The translations under genes were made by a program, and so were the position numbers. Positions 1 to 9,371 of a DNA stretch of 64,000 bases are shown here, one piece after another; the first letter of the stretch is position 1; each line of letters begins with the position of its first letter. The stretch is from LMUY01 sp965276785 (GTDB lineage: Bacteria > Pseudomonadota > Alphaproteobacteria > Acetobacterales > Acetobacteraceae): positions 3,596,001 to 3,660,000 of the forward strand of contig OZ255629.1 of NCBI GenBank assembly GCA_965276785.1, given 5' to 3'. The notes under the pieces were generated by a model. It saw only the letters and a program-made list of their open reading frames with translations. It had not been told where the DNA came from and did no database searches.

Positions 1-690
1 TTCGCCGATACGGTGATCGGTCAACTGCGCACGGGCGCCCCGTTTCCCGTAGTGGCGGCGCAGTTCAGCCAAAGCCAAACCGCGCTGCAAGGCGGAGATC
101 TCGGCTGGGCCAGCATCTCGCAACTCGACCCGGCGGTGGCCAAGGTGCTGAGCGACATGCCGGACGGCGCGGTCAGCAACCCCATCACGGTGCCTGGCGG
201 CATCATCATCGTAACCCTGCACGAAAAGCGCGAAGTGGGGCGCGACATGGCTACCGTGCTGTCACTGCGCCAGGTCTTCCTGCCGTTCGCGACGCCGCTC
301 AACCCGCAAGCTCCGACCGATCAGCAAAAGAAGCAGTTGGCGGCGGCCGAGACCCTCGCCAAGACCGCCCATACCTGCGATGCGATGGAGGCGGCCGCAA
401 AGGCCGAAAACAGCCCCCGCCCGGCCAATCCGGGTGACGTGCGGCTGGAGGGCTTGTCCGGCCCGATGAAGGCGCTGCTCGCGCCGCTGCCGCTCAACCA
501 GGCCAGCCGGCCGCTGGTCTCGAACGACGGCATCGGCGTGGTGATGGTGTGCTCGCGCGACCAGAAAAACCTGGCCGATGCGAGCAAGGAGGAGATTTCC
601 AACCAGTTGCTGAACCAGCGGGTGGAGCTGGTGTCTCGCCAGCTGGTGCGGGACTTGCGGCGCCAATCCTATATCGACGACCGGAGCTGA
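1..690 (+). CDS. surA: SurA-type periplasmic peptidyl-prolyl isomerase, C-terminal part
   Basis: The reading frame is open from the first base, so only the last 230 residues are present. The opening residues (FADTVIGQLRTGAPF, then a GGDLGW motif) are the end of a parvulin (PPIC) rotamase domain. The rest, up to SYIDDRS, matches the second PPIC-like region and C-terminal helix of SurA. SurA chaperones outer-membrane proteins through the periplasm; the signal peptide and N-terminal chaperone part lie outside the window. It is followed directly by rsmA; the usual pdxA between the two is not here. The last 20 bases probably overlap the start of rsmA. Identification is by family recognition and gene order. 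Confidence 0.85.
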   Translation, partial: FADTVIGQLRTGAPFPVVAAQFSQSQTALQGGDLGWASISQLDPAVAKVLSDMPDGAVSNPITVPGGIIIVTLHEKREVGRDMATVLSLRQVFLPFATPLNPQAPTDQQKKQLAAAETLAKTAHTCDAMEAAAKAENSPRPANPGDVRLEGLSGPMKALLAPLPLNQASRPLVSNDGIGVVMVCSRDQKNLADASKEEISNQLLNQRVELVSRQLVRDLRRQSYIDDRS

Positions 691-1528
691 CGGCCCGCTC
701 CGGGAGGTCATTGCCCGGCACCGGCTGGACGCACGCCGCTCGCTTGGCCAGCACTTCCTGCTGGACCTGCAGTTGGTGGCGCGCATCGCCGCCCTGGCCG
801 GGGAGTTGGCCGGCCGCCATGTGGTGGAAGTGGGCCCCGGGCCCGGCGGGTTGACCCGAGCGCTCCTGGCAAGCCCCGCCGCCTCGGTGACCGCGGTCGA
901 GATCGACCCGCGAGCGGTGGCGGCAGTGGAGGAACTGGCGCTGACCGACCGGCGCCTCCGGGTGGTGGCGGCGGACGCGGTCTCGCTTGACCTGGCCGCT
1001 CTGGTGCCGGCGCCGCGCGTGGTGGTGGCCAATTTGCCGTATAACCTGGGCACGCCGCTGCTGGTCGGCTGGCTGCGGCAGGCGGCGCAATGGGAGCGGC
1101 TCACCCTGATGTTCCAGCTTGAGGTGGCGGAACGGATTTGCGCGCCGCCGGGCAGCGAGGCCTACGGCCGGCTGGCAGTGCTGGCGCAATGGACGGGAAC
1201 GCCCGCGATCCTCGCCCGCATCCCGCCCGCGGCGTTCTGGCCGCCGCCCAAGGTGGTGTCCGCCGTGGTCGGCTGGCGCCCGCGTGCGCAGCAGCCGGCG
1301 CCGGGCTTGTTCGCCGCCATGGAGCGCCTGACCGCCGCGGCGTTTGGCCAGCGCCGCAAGATGCTGCGCGGCTCGTTGCGCCCGCTCGGGGGCGAGGTGC
1401 TGCTGTCCAGGGCCGGGATCGACCCGGCACGCCGGGCGGAGACGCTGACCATCGCCGAATTTGACCGGCTCGCCCGCGACCTCAGCCGGGCTGCGGCTAC
1501 AACGACCAATACAGCAGGAGTGGGGTAG
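671..1528 (+). CDS. rsmA: 16S rRNA (adenine1518/1519-N6)-dimethyltransferase RsmA (KsgA), non-canonical start
   Basis: SAM-dependent methylase that dimethylates two adjacent adenines in helix 45 of 16S rRNA. Visible motifs: SLGQHFLLD near the N-terminus, VEVGPGPGGLTRALL (SAM-binding motif I), VEIDPRAV (acidic motif II), VVANLPYNLGTPLL (the NLPY catalytic motif) and a C-terminal RKMLRGSL block typical of KsgA. The conserved protein begins before GQHFL, with PLREVIARH, but no ATG, GTG or TTG exists in this frame between the upstream stop (about base 611) and TTG at 773, which would delete GQHFL. I place the start at ATA 671, which gives 285 residues and a 20-base overlap with surA; ATT at 710 is the alternative. 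The frame and function are sure, the start is not. Confidence 0.85.
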   Translation: MSTTGADGPLREVIARHRLDARRSLGQHFLLDLQLVARIAALAGELAGRHVVEVGPGPGGLTRALLASPAASVTAVEIDPRAVAAVEELALTDRRLRVVAADAVSLDLAALVPAPRVVVANLPYNLGTPLLVGWLRQAAQWERLTLMFQLEVAERICAPPGSEAYGRLAVLAQWTGTPAILARIPPAAFWPPPKVVSAVVGWRPRAQQPAPGLFAAMERLTAAAFGQRRKMLRGSLRPLGGEVLLSRAGIDPARRAETLTIAEFDRLARDLSRAAATTTNTAGVG

Positions 1529-1530
1529 AA

Positions 1531-2733
1531 ATGCGGCAAGCAGTCATCGTCGCGACGGCGCGCACCCCGATCGGGCGCGCCTATCGGGGTGCATTCAACA
1601 ACACGCAGGCGCAGCAACTCGGGGCTCATGCCATCCGGCACGCCGTCGCCCGCGCCGGGCTCGAACCGGACGAGGTTGAGGACGTCGTGATGGGAGCGGC
1701 CGTGCAGCAAGGCAGCCAAGGCTTCAATGTGGCCCGGCAGAGCGCGCTGGCCGCCGGGTTGCCGGACTCGGTCGCCGGTATGAGCATCGACCGCCAATGC
1801 GCGTCCGGCCTGATGGCGATCGCCACCGCCGCCAAGCAGGTGGTGCTGGATGGCATGGACATCGTGGTGGGCGGCGGGGTGGAGTCAATTTCGCTGGTAC
1901 AGACGTCGCACGCCAATGCATGGCGGCGGCAGGATCCCGCCTTGGTGGAGCAAATTCCAGCGCTCTACATGAGCATGATCGAGACCGCGGAGATCGTGGC
2001 GGACCGCTACGGCGTCTCCCGCGCCCGCCAGGATGAGTATGCCCTGCGTTCGCAGCAGCGCACGGCAGCGGCGCAACAGGCGGGCCGCTTCGACGACGAG
2101 ATCGTGCCGATCACGGCGGTGATGGAGGTGACCGAAAAGGCCACCGGCACCGTCAGCAGCCGCGAGGTGACGCTGGAGCGCGACGAAGGCAATCGCCCCG
2201 AAACCACGGCGGACGGTCTGGCCGCGTTGAAGCCGGTGTTCAAGGACGGCCAGCGCATCGCCGCCGGGCAGTTCGTCACCGCCGGCAACGCCTCGCAACT
2301 CTCCGACGGCGCCTCGGCCTGCGTGGTGATGGAAGCCGCCGAGGCGCAGCGGCGCGGCCTGCAGCCGCTCGGCCGCTACTGCGGCATGGCTGTGGCTGGG
2401 TGCGACCCGGCGGAAATGGGGATCGGCCCCGTGTTTGCCGTACCCAAACTGCTGGCGCGGCACGTTCTGGCCATGGACGATATCGGCCTGTGGGAACTGA
2501 ACGAGGCCTTCGCCAGCCAGGTCCTGTATTGCCGGGACCGGCTTGAGGTCCCGGACGACAAGCTGAACGTCGATGGCGGGGCCATCTCCATCGGCCATCC
2601 CTACGGCATGTCGGGTGCCCGCATGGTCGGCCATGCGTTGATCGAAGGCCGGCGACGCGGCGCCCGATATGCCGTCGTCACCATGTGCGTCGGCGGCGGC
2701 ATGGGGGCTGCCGGCCTGTTCGAAATCCTCTGA
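1531..2733 (+). CDS. Acetyl-CoA C-acyltransferase (thiolase)
   Basis: 400-residue thiolase catalysing the last, CoA-dependent cleavage step of beta-oxidation (or the reverse condensation). The acyl-accepting cysteine is Cys90 in DRQCASGL. The other catalytic residues are His356 in GHPYGMSG and Cys386 in CVGGGMG near the C-terminus. Full family length. It starts 2 bases after the rsmA stop, with its ribosome-binding region (GGAGTGGGG) inside the end of rsmA, and is followed after 45 bases by the hydratase/dehydrogenase gene. The two together make a complete fatty-acid oxidation pair of the FadA/FadB kind. Whether it prefers long-chain or acetoacetyl substrates cannot be read from the sequence. 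Confidence 0.9.
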   Translation: MRQAVIVATARTPIGRAYRGAFNNTQAQQLGAHAIRHAVARAGLEPDEVEDVVMGAAVQQGSQGFNVARQSALAAGLPDSVAGMSIDRQCASGLMAIATAAKQVVLDGMDIVVGGGVESISLVQTSHANAWRRQDPALVEQIPALYMSMIETAEIVADRYGVSRARQDEYALRSQQRTAAAQQAGRFDDEIVPITAVMEVTEKATGTVSSREVTLERDEGNRPETTADGLAALKPVFKDGQRIAAGQFVTAGNASQLSDGASACVVMEAAEAQRRGLQPLGRYCGMAVAGCDPAEMGIGPVFAVPKLLARHVLAMDDIGLWELNEAFASQVLYCRDRLEVPDDKLNVDGGAISIGHPYGMSGARMVGHALIEGRRRGARYAVVTMCVGGGMGAAGLFEIL

Positions 2734-2778
2734 TGCGGTCTACTGTGATCTACCAAGAACGAGGGAGCGCCTGACGCC

Positions 2779-4836
<2,058 letters not shown>

Positions 4837-4848
4837 CAGTGCGTTAGA

Positions 4849-7800
4849 CTAGCGGCGCCACCACCCCCGCTTCTTCTCGCCCGCGGTCTCCGCCGCGCCA
4901 ACCAGCACCGGCGGCGGCACCGGAACGCTCACCGGCTCGGCCGATACGGGAGCAGCGGCATGGCCGTTCGCTAGCGGTTCAATGACGGCGACCGGCTCGG
5001 CAACCGGCACGAACTCCGGCTCGGCGGCCGCAGCCGCTTCGGGCTCCGGCTCGGATGCGACATCGGCGGGGACAGTGGCCTCGGCAGCAGCCCCCTCAAC
5101 CTCCGGGCGGGCTGGCGGCGAGGGCCCGTCGGTCTCGTCCACAAGGTCGAACAAATCGAACACGTCGCCCCCGAATGGGTTGGCCGGCGTCGGCCCGGTA
5201 TAGGCGGCTTGGGCAACCGGCGCCGCCTCGGGGCCGAAGGAGGCCGGCTGCTGCTCGGGCGCGGCGGCCTCGTCCTCGCGTGGCTCCCGCCGCCGGCGGC
5301 GGCCGCCGCGGCGGCCGCGGCGACGGCTCTTGCCGTCCTCGTCAGCCGCATCGTCAATCGCTGCCGCAGGCTCGGCTTCAGGCTCCCTCGAACCCATGTC
5401 GTCCGTCGCAGTCTGTGGCGCCCCAGCCTCCGGTGCCAAAGTCTCCGGTGCAAAATTCTCCGGCGATGGGCCCGGAAACGGGGGAATGGTTAAGTCGGGC
5501 TGCTCGGCGCCTTGCCAATCCGCCGCCGGCGGCCCGGCCGATGGCGGGGAAGTAGCCACTGCCTCCTCTCGGCGGCCGCCGCGACGGCGCCGGCGGCGCT
5601 TGCGCACCCGATTGGCGGTTTCCTCGGCAGTCTCGCCAGGCATCGGGGCGTCGCCATCGTCACTCGCCGCGTCCGCCTGCAGCTCGGCCGGCTCGGTCAG
5701 TTCGTCCTCCGCCTCCTCCGCCGCTTCGTCTTCCTCGATGGCAGCGGCGGGAGCTTGCGGCGCCAGGGCGCTCGGAGGTGCCTCCCCGGGCAAGTAGCCG
5801 CGGATTTTCTCAATGCGGATTTCCGGCGGCAACAGCGTCTCGTCCGCTGCAAAGGCGACGCCCATGCCGTAACGCGCCTCGATCTCGCTCAGCCGAATCC
5901 GCTTGTGATTAAGAATGTAGAGCGCCACCGCGGCCGCCACATGCACGGTAATGGCGGCGGAGCGGCGTTTCGCCCCCTCGTCCTCCACCTGGCGCAGCAC
6001 GGCCAGAGCCGCCATCTCGGTGGTGCGGACATGCCCGGTGCCGCCGCAATGCGGGCACGTCGTGAAGCTGGTCTCGTTGAGCGATGGGCGCAGCCGCTGG
6101 CGGCTGAGCTCCATCAGGCCGAAGTGGCTGATCGCCGCCATCTGAATGCGGGCGCGGTCGTCTCTCAATGCGTCCTTCATGCGCTTCTCGACGGCCGCAT
6201 TGTTGCGGCGGCTCTCCATGTCGATGAAGTCGATCACCACGAGGCCCGCCAGGTCGCGCAGGCGAAGCTGCCGCGCCACCTCGTCGGCAGCCTCCAGATT
6301 GGTCTTGAGCGCCGTCTCCTCGATGCCGCGCTCCCGGGTGGAGCGGCCGGAGTTCACGTCGATGGCGACTAGCGCTTCCGTCTGGTTGATCACCAAATAG
6401 CCGCCGGAGCGGAGCTGCACCGTCGGCTGCAGCATGGCGTCCAACTGGGACTCAACGCCGTAGCGGGCGAATAGCGGTTGCGCCTCGCTCCACAGGATCA
6501 CCTTGCGGGCGTGCGCTGGCATCAGCATGCGCATGAAGTCCCGCGCCGCACGCCAGCCGGCCTCGCCATCCACCACCACCTCGTCCACGTCGCGCGAGTA
6601 GTTGTCGCGGATGACCCGGCGGATCAGGTTGGCTTCTTCGTGGATCAGCGCCGGGGCGATGGAGGCCATGGTGGTCTCGCGTATGCTGTCCCAGAGGTCG
6701 AGCAGGTATTCGCAGTCCCGCTTGATCTCCGCCTTGGGCCGGGCTGCCCCGGCGGTGCGCACGATAAGCCCCATGCCGCGCGGGATTTGCAGCTCGGTGG
6801 TGACTTCCTTGAGCCGGCGGCGGTCGGCGGCGGAGGTGATCTTGCGCGAAATGCCGCCGCCGCGGGGCGAGTTGGGCATCAGCACCGAGAAGCGGCCTGC
6901 CAACGAAACATACGTGGTGAGCGCCGCGCCTTTGTTGCCGCGCTCTTCCTTGACCACCTGCACCAGCAGGATTTGCCGGCGGCGAATAACCTCCTGGATT
7001 TTGTAGGAGCGCATGAAACGCGACGGCGGCCGCGCCTGCTGCCGTTCCTCGCCCTGGCCGTCCTCGCCCTGGCCATCCTCACCTTGGCTATCCTCACCTT
7101 GGCCGTCGCCCTCGCCGCTCTCGCCCTGCTCATCCTCCGCCTGCGCCCCCTCCGCTTGGGCGATCGCCTCGGCCGGCAATTCCGGTTGCTCCGCGAACTC
7201 GGCCGGCGAGAGAGGCAGGTCGGCGTCCTCGATGCTGATGGCTGGCGGCTCCATCGGCAGCATCGCGACGTCGGCAGCGTCTGGGACCGCCGCACTGACG
7301 CTGTCCTCGGCCAACGCGGTGGCTGCCGCGGCAACCGGCACTGGAGCATCTGCCGGTTCGGCCTGCCCGGAGTGCATGTCCGCCAGTTCGGGGGCGCTGT
7401 CGGCACCGAGATTTGGGTCAGGTTCGGCCTCGGCCACCCGCACATCCTCCGCAAAGGCGGCAGCGAGCGTTGCCGGGTGGGGCGCCGTCTCCGCCGCAAG
7501 GGGAGGTTCGGCATCGGCCGGGCCTGCGTCGGCACCCTCGGCGGCATCGTGCTGCTCCGGCGTGCCGGCGCCGAGTTCGACCGGGATGCCGGCCGGCACG
7601 GCTGCCTCGTCAGCCGTCTCGCCGGCCGCTTCGGCGGCAGCTGCAGCTTCATCCTCCGCCTGTTCTTCCGCCCGCGCCTCCGCCTCCTGCATGGCGAGCA
7701 ACCGCTGACGGTCTGCGACAGGGATTTGGTAGTAATCCGGGTGGATTTCGCCGAACGCCAGAAAGCCGTGGCGGCCACCGCCATATTCCACAAAGGCTGC

Positions 7801-7965
7801 CTGCAGCGAAGGCTCTACGCGAACCACCTTGGCGAGATAGATATTGCCTTTGAGCTGCTTCTTGGCGGCGGTCTCAACGTCGAAGTCGTCAAGTCGTTGT
7901 CCATCCAGCACCACCACGCGGGTTTCCTCCGCGTGGGTAGCGTCGATCAGCATGCGTTTCGTCAT
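4849..7965 (-). CDS. rne: Ribonuclease E with large acidic S1 insertion
   Basis: 1038 residues. Essential endoribonuclease of mRNA decay and rRNA/tRNA processing. The S1 RNA-binding domain begins near residue 38 (KGNIYLAKVVRVEPSLQAAF) and is interrupted at about residues 90-315 by a Glu/Ala-rich, low-complexity insertion. It resumes with MRSYKIQEVIRRRQ, as is usual in alphaproteobacterial RNase E. The catalytic core has VAIDVNSGRS (Mg-binding Asp) and the Zn-link TTCPHCGGTGH near residue 635. The C-terminal third is disordered, with arginine blocks (RKRRRRRRGGRR and RRRGRRGGRRRRR) that probably bind RNA, and with Pro/Ala/Glu stretches that would dock degradosome partners. A TKRMLIDATHAEETRV start fits the family. 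Convergent with the beta-oxidation gene. Confidence 0.95.
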   Translation of the reverse strand: MTKRMLIDATHAEETRVVVLDGQRLDDFDVETAAKKQLKGNIYLAKVVRVEPSLQAAFVEYGGGRHGFLAFGEIHPDYYQIPVADRQRLLAMQEAEARAEEQAEDEAAAAAEAAGETADEAAVPAGIPVELGAGTPEQHDAAEGADAGPADAEPPLAAETAPHPATLAAAFAEDVRVAEAEPDPNLGADSAPELADMHSGQAEPADAPVPVAAAATALAEDSVSAAVPDAADVAMLPMEPPAISIEDADLPLSPAEFAEQPELPAEAIAQAEGAQAEDEQGESGEGDGQGEDSQGEDGQGEDGQGEERQQARPPSRFMRSYKIQEVIRRRQILLVQVVKEERGNKGAALTTYVSLAGRFSVLMPNSPRGGGISRKITSAADRRRLKEVTTELQIPRGMGLIVRTAGAARPKAEIKRDCEYLLDLWDSIRETTMASIAPALIHEEANLIRRVIRDNYSRDVDEVVVDGEAGWRAARDFMRMLMPAHARKVILWSEAQPLFARYGVESQLDAMLQPTVQLRSGGYLVINQTEALVAIDVNSGRSTRERGIEETALKTNLEAADEVARQLRLRDLAGLVVIDFIDMESRRNNAAVEKRMKDALRDDRARIQMAAISHFGLMELSRQRLRPSLNETSFTTCPHCGGTGHVRTTEMAALAVLRQVEDEGAKRRSAAITVHVAAAVALYILNHKRIRLSEIEARYGMGVAFAADETLLPPEIRIEKIRGYLPGEAPPSALAPQAPAAAIEEDEAAEEAEDELTEPAELQADAASDDGDAPMPGETAEETANRVRKRRRRRRGGRREEAVATSPPSAGPPAADWQGAEQPDLTIPPFPGPSPENFAPETLAPEAGAPQTATDDMGSREPEAEPAAAIDDAADEDGKSRRRGRRGGRRRRREPREDEAAAPEQQPASFGPEAAPVAQAAYTGPTPANPFGGDVFDLFDLVDETDGPSPPARPEVEGAAAEATVPADVASEPEPEAAAAAEPEFVPVAEPVAVIEPLANGHAAAPVSAEPVSVPVPPPVLVGAAETAGEKKRGWWRR
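7046..7105. repeat. Four 15-bp tandem repeats inside rne
   Basis: Four near-identical 15-base units (consensus TCCTC[GA]CC[CT]TGGC[CT][GA] on the plus strand) lie head to tail. On the rne strand they encode GEDGQ / GEDSQ pentapeptides inside the acidic S1 insertion. Degenerate flanking units (GEGDGQ, GEERQ) suggest repeat-number change by slippage. Confidence 0.8.
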
Positions 7966-8492
7966 TATGAGAGAAGCTCCGGTGCGCCTGCCAGCGTCCC
8001 CGCTGGGCCGAGTGGCGGCGTCTTAAAAGTCGGGATGATGGATGCAGCTTCAGCCGGAGCATGCGCGCGCCGTTGGCAGCGCCGGCCCAGCCGAACGCGG
8101 CTACAGGGCACGGAATGCGACAAACGGAGGCGACGGCGCTCATTCGGCGGAGAGCGATCCTTGGTCTGGGTCGGTTACGCACGTTGACACGGGCGACCGG
8201 GTTACGAAATGCGCCGGCCGATCAATGGAGCGGCCCCGGCGCGTGTGATCGCGCCAACTGGGCGGCGAGCCGCTTGGACATAGTCCGCGGCGAGGCTCGG
8301 CCGCAGCGTCACAACCATGACGTAAAGGTAGGGAGGCTGCAAGTGTCCGCTCAAGGGGCGCTCGTGAGAGATCAACCGAGTCGGCGTAGCCCGCGGCGCC
8401 CATCGCCCAGCGCGTGGCTCACCCGCAACAGGTCAGCAACAAAATCAAGCTCCAAGGCGTGTTTTTGCTCTTGCCGTGTTAAGCTGCGCGCC
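7966..8492. other. 527-bp divergent intergenic region between rne and amidase
   Basis: Non-coding as far as I can judge. It must hold the rne leader and promoter (minus strand) and the amidase promoter (plus strand). Both strands are free of stops in some frames only because of the high GC content; the extra upstream reading frame before the amidase has no ribosome-binding site or recognisable protein. A TTGACA at 8184-8189 has no convincing -10 partner. A less GC-rich stretch (about 8440-8480) just before the amidase could hold its promoter. No tRNA or known riboswitch seen. Confidence 0.5.
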
Positions 8493-9323
8493 ATGAACAT
8501 CGGTCCGTGGACACGCCGGGCACTGTTTGGCAACGGAGCCCTCGCCTTGATGGCCGGGCTGGCTCGTGGCTCGCCCTCGCGCCGGCCTCGCCCTGAGCCG
8601 ACCGCGCCTCGCTCGCAGCCGAGCGGCAAACCCGCGCTAATCGTGCTCGATCCCGGGCACGGCGGCAAGGATCCGGGCGCCATCGGCTATAGCGGCACCT
8701 ACGAGAAACACGTCGCTTTCGCCGCCGCCGGCGAGTTGCAGCGCCAGCTCCAAGCGGATAGCCGGTTTCGCGTGCTGCTCACCCGCGAGCGAGACATATT
8801 CATCCCGCTCGAAGACCGAGTCGGCTGGGCGCAGCGGCAAGGCGCCGCGCTGTTCGTCTCCATGCATGCCGATGCGCTCACCGACCATGCGGTGCGCGGC
8901 GCCAGCGTCTACACCTTGTCGGACACCGCGTCGGACGCGCAAACGGCGGCACTGGCGCAGCGCGAGAACAGCGCCGACCGGTTCGCCGGCACCGCTTTCC
9001 ACGACCAGCCGCCCGAGGTGGCGAGCATCCTGCTCAGCCTGGTGCGGCAGGAAACCCGCGCCGGTTCCGCCCGGCTGCAGCGCGGGATGGTCGGCGCGCT
9101 GGACCGCGACGTGCCGATGTTGCAGAACCCAGCCCGGCATGCGGGTTTCGTGGTGTTGCAGGCGGCGGATATCCCCTCGGTGCTGGTCGAGATGGGGTTC
9201 ATGTCGAACCCGCAAGATGAAGCGGCGTTGCGCCGCGCCGAGCACCGCGCCGCCGTGGCAGCAGCCATGAAGCGTGCGGTGGATGCTTTTTTCGCCGGCC
9301 CCAGCGTCCGTATGGCAGGATAG
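8493..9323 (+). CDS. amiC: N-acetylmuramoyl-L-alanine amidase (Amidase_3)
   Basis: 276 residues from ATG 8493. The N-terminus (WTRRALFGNGALALMAG) has a paired arginine followed by a hydrophobic stretch, like a Tat signal. The Amidase_3 domain starts at LIVLDPGHGGKDPGAIG (first zinc histidine) and continues through SMHADA (second zinc His) to SVLVEMGFMSN, which holds the catalytic glutamate. It cleaves the amide between MurNAc and the stem peptide during cell separation. There is no AMIN domain, unlike E. coli AmiC, so the protein is short. The next gene, PBP1A, starts 48 bases downstream: the usual alphaproteobacterial amiC-mrcA pair. Confidence 0.9.
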   Translation: MNIGPWTRRALFGNGALALMAGLARGSPSRRPRPEPTAPRSQPSGKPALIVLDPGHGGKDPGAIGYSGTYEKHVAFAAAGELQRQLQADSRFRVLLTRERDIFIPLEDRVGWAQRQGAALFVSMHADALTDHAVRGASVYTLSDTASDAQTAALAQRENSADRFAGTAFHDQPPEVASILLSLVRQETRAGSARLQRGMVGALDRDVPMLQNPARHAGFVVLQAADIPSVLVEMGFMSNPQDEAALRRAEHRAAVAAAMKRAVDAFFAGPSVRMAG

Positions 9324-9371
9324 CGCCACGAGACAGTGGCGGGCGTGGTTTGAGGGGTTGGTGAACAGCTG

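Noticed and set aside
7046..7105. Tandem repeats as a possible CRISPR-like array
   Set aside because: 15-base units without spacers, in frame with rne; they encode GEDGQ pentapeptides.
8061..8492. Amidase reading frame open 432 bases upstream of ATG 8493
   Set aside because: No ribosome-binding site or family match in the extension; the Tat-like signal begins at 8493. Open frames are frequent in such GC-rich DNA.
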